Source of the DNA: Whalleya microplaca
Lineage: Eukaryota; Ascomycota; Sordariomycetes; Xylariales; Xylariaceae
Length of the DNA stretch: 64,000 nt
Direction of reading: 5' to 3'
Assembly: GCA_022497155.1 (NCBI GenBank)
Contig: MU385755.1
Coordinates: 124,001 to 188,000, forward strand
Below, one piece after another: positions 62,923-64,000 of the stretch. A program made the translations under genes and the position numbers. The notes under the pieces are model-generated. The model was not told where the DNA came from and made no database searches. It saw only the letters and a list, made by a program, of their open reading frames with translations. Each line of letters opens with the position of its first letter. The stretch's first letter is position 1.

Positions 62923-64000
62923 GCGGTGGCTTCCAGCTACGCTCTTGTTCCGCCTGAGCCCTAGCGCTCGGATTGTCGCTGTGGCGTTCACTCACTGACT
63001 GAGCCTGTAAAATTGGCTCAAATTTGTCGGCTCGACTTTTTTGAAGACGACCAAACTGGAAAACAGCGACTTCTCAACAAACCTCGGTGCGCTTTTCGGC
63101 TTGAACCATGATAAGGACTCAAGGACAATATGATGTAAAGCTCGAGAGAGGGGGGGGAGCTAGGTTCTCCAGGGATTTGGCGTGCTGGGGAAGTTGTTTA
63201 GGGGGGTGTTGTTAGGAGCGCTCGGCGAATTCGAGGCTTGTTTGGGTCTTGACATCTCCGTCCCGTCTGCAACATGACAGCTGCTATACAACATCCTGGA
63301 GTACTGACTGGAAGCACGGCATCCGACAGGCGTTCTTAGACTTCTCTCTATGCATGACCGAGACGGCATTTGCTTTTATTTATCTTGTTCGATAACTCGC
63401 TTTTGTCCTTGTGGTGGGCGACCACAAGGAGGCGGTTCCCCCTTTCATGGTCTTCCGAGATATTCCCCACGTATGTTACAGGGGAAACACAATGGCGTAT
63501 ATGTTATTTTGTGAGAGGTGGAGGAGGGTGTTGGAGTGTAGTATTGAATGACACGTGGGCGATGAAATGGATGGAACATGATATTCAACCGGCAAGCTTC
63601 CCTGTCTAAGCAGCAATGGCATTTGGGGGGAACTGGGGCACCTTCGAGGAAACTCGGCATGACTTCTAAAAGATTTCTTTTTCTCTTCCTCGAAAGGCGT
63701 ACTCTGAGATGCGTCACGTCGACGGCGGTAACTAAAAGGGAGGGCCGGGTACTACTACTTCTGCTCAGATGGCCAGGAAAAGAAGACTGCGGCAATTACT
63801 GCTGCGTACTATTGTGAAGACAAGCCATTTGGTCCACGAGAACATCGACTTCAAACTCCAACAGCGCCCATTTGTGAATCTTGATACGTAATTACGAGTA
63901 GCTCATGATTGCGATGCTTGCGTTCTGCTCGTGTAATACGTCCGTGTAATACTACCTACTACCTTATTGTAGTTGATTAAGTAAATGTAGAGTTGGGCTC
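62923..64000. other. 3' flank of GSK-3 to right edge
   Basis: No gene supported. Two overlapping frames (63370-63609, 63795-63445) show no domain. Confidence 0.5.

Overview
The window looks like nuclear DNA of a filamentous ascomycete, probably a Sordariomycete-type mould. Most genes are interrupted by short introns (about 47-150 nt) with GT(A/G)NGT donors, CTAAC/CTGAC branch sites and YAG acceptors. Families such as a WSC-domain heme peroxidase, a Zn2Cys6 regulator and a fungal SPT small subunit also point to filamentous fungi. The species cannot be named from sequence alone.

Layout. 0-4.5 kb: a Zn2Cys6 transcription factor (minus strand, running off the left edge) is divergent from an Aro8-like PLP aminotransferase. 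5.7-7.2 kb: ribosomal protein L4 (uL4). 8.1 kb: an intron-containing tRNA-Glu(CTC). 8.2-12 kb: gene-poor. 12.1-14.8 kb: a secreted class II-type heme peroxidase with two WSC domains, followed by 0.7 kb of decayed Ser/Thr linker and broken WSC copies. 17-20.6 kb: a Ulp2/SENP-type SUMO protease. 21.8-22.7 kb: signal peptidase subunit Spc3. 23.6-23.9 kb: a candidate 54-residue secreted protein gene with two good introns. 26-27.2 kb: Tom40. 28.5-30.3 kb: 6-phosphofructo-2-kinase with a substituted phosphatase site. 30.8-32.2 kb: a WW-domain protein. 32.8-35.5 kb: a UBP/USP deubiquitinase. 37.8-39.1 kb: mitochondrial uL5m. 39.4-40.1 kb: Fes1. 42.5-44.2 kb: actin. 44.7-45.4 kb: an Rso55-like GGQ mitochondrial factor. 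46.2-46.7 kb: an SPT small-subunit-like protein. 46.9-49.5 kb: Elp2. 49.5-59.6 kb: a 10 kb stretch with no gene I can support. 59.6-59.94 kb: an assembly gap flanked by two copies of the same 97 bp. 60.2-62.9 kb: GSK-3 kinase with a spliced 5' leader.

Functionally this is mainly a housekeeping neighbourhood: translation, ubiquitin and SUMO removal, mitochondrial import and translation, ER processing, sphingolipid synthesis, glycolytic control, cytoskeleton and signalling. It is punctuated by accessory-looking gene-poor blocks. I found no CRISPR array, recognisable transposon, rRNA gene or biosynthetic cluster core enzyme. The most novel-looking items are the small secreted-protein gene near 23.7 kb, the decaying WSC tail of the peroxidase, and the kinase/phosphatase that has lost its catalytic histidine. 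Exon boundaries are my manual inference from splice signals and reading phase; all coding totals given are multiples of three.
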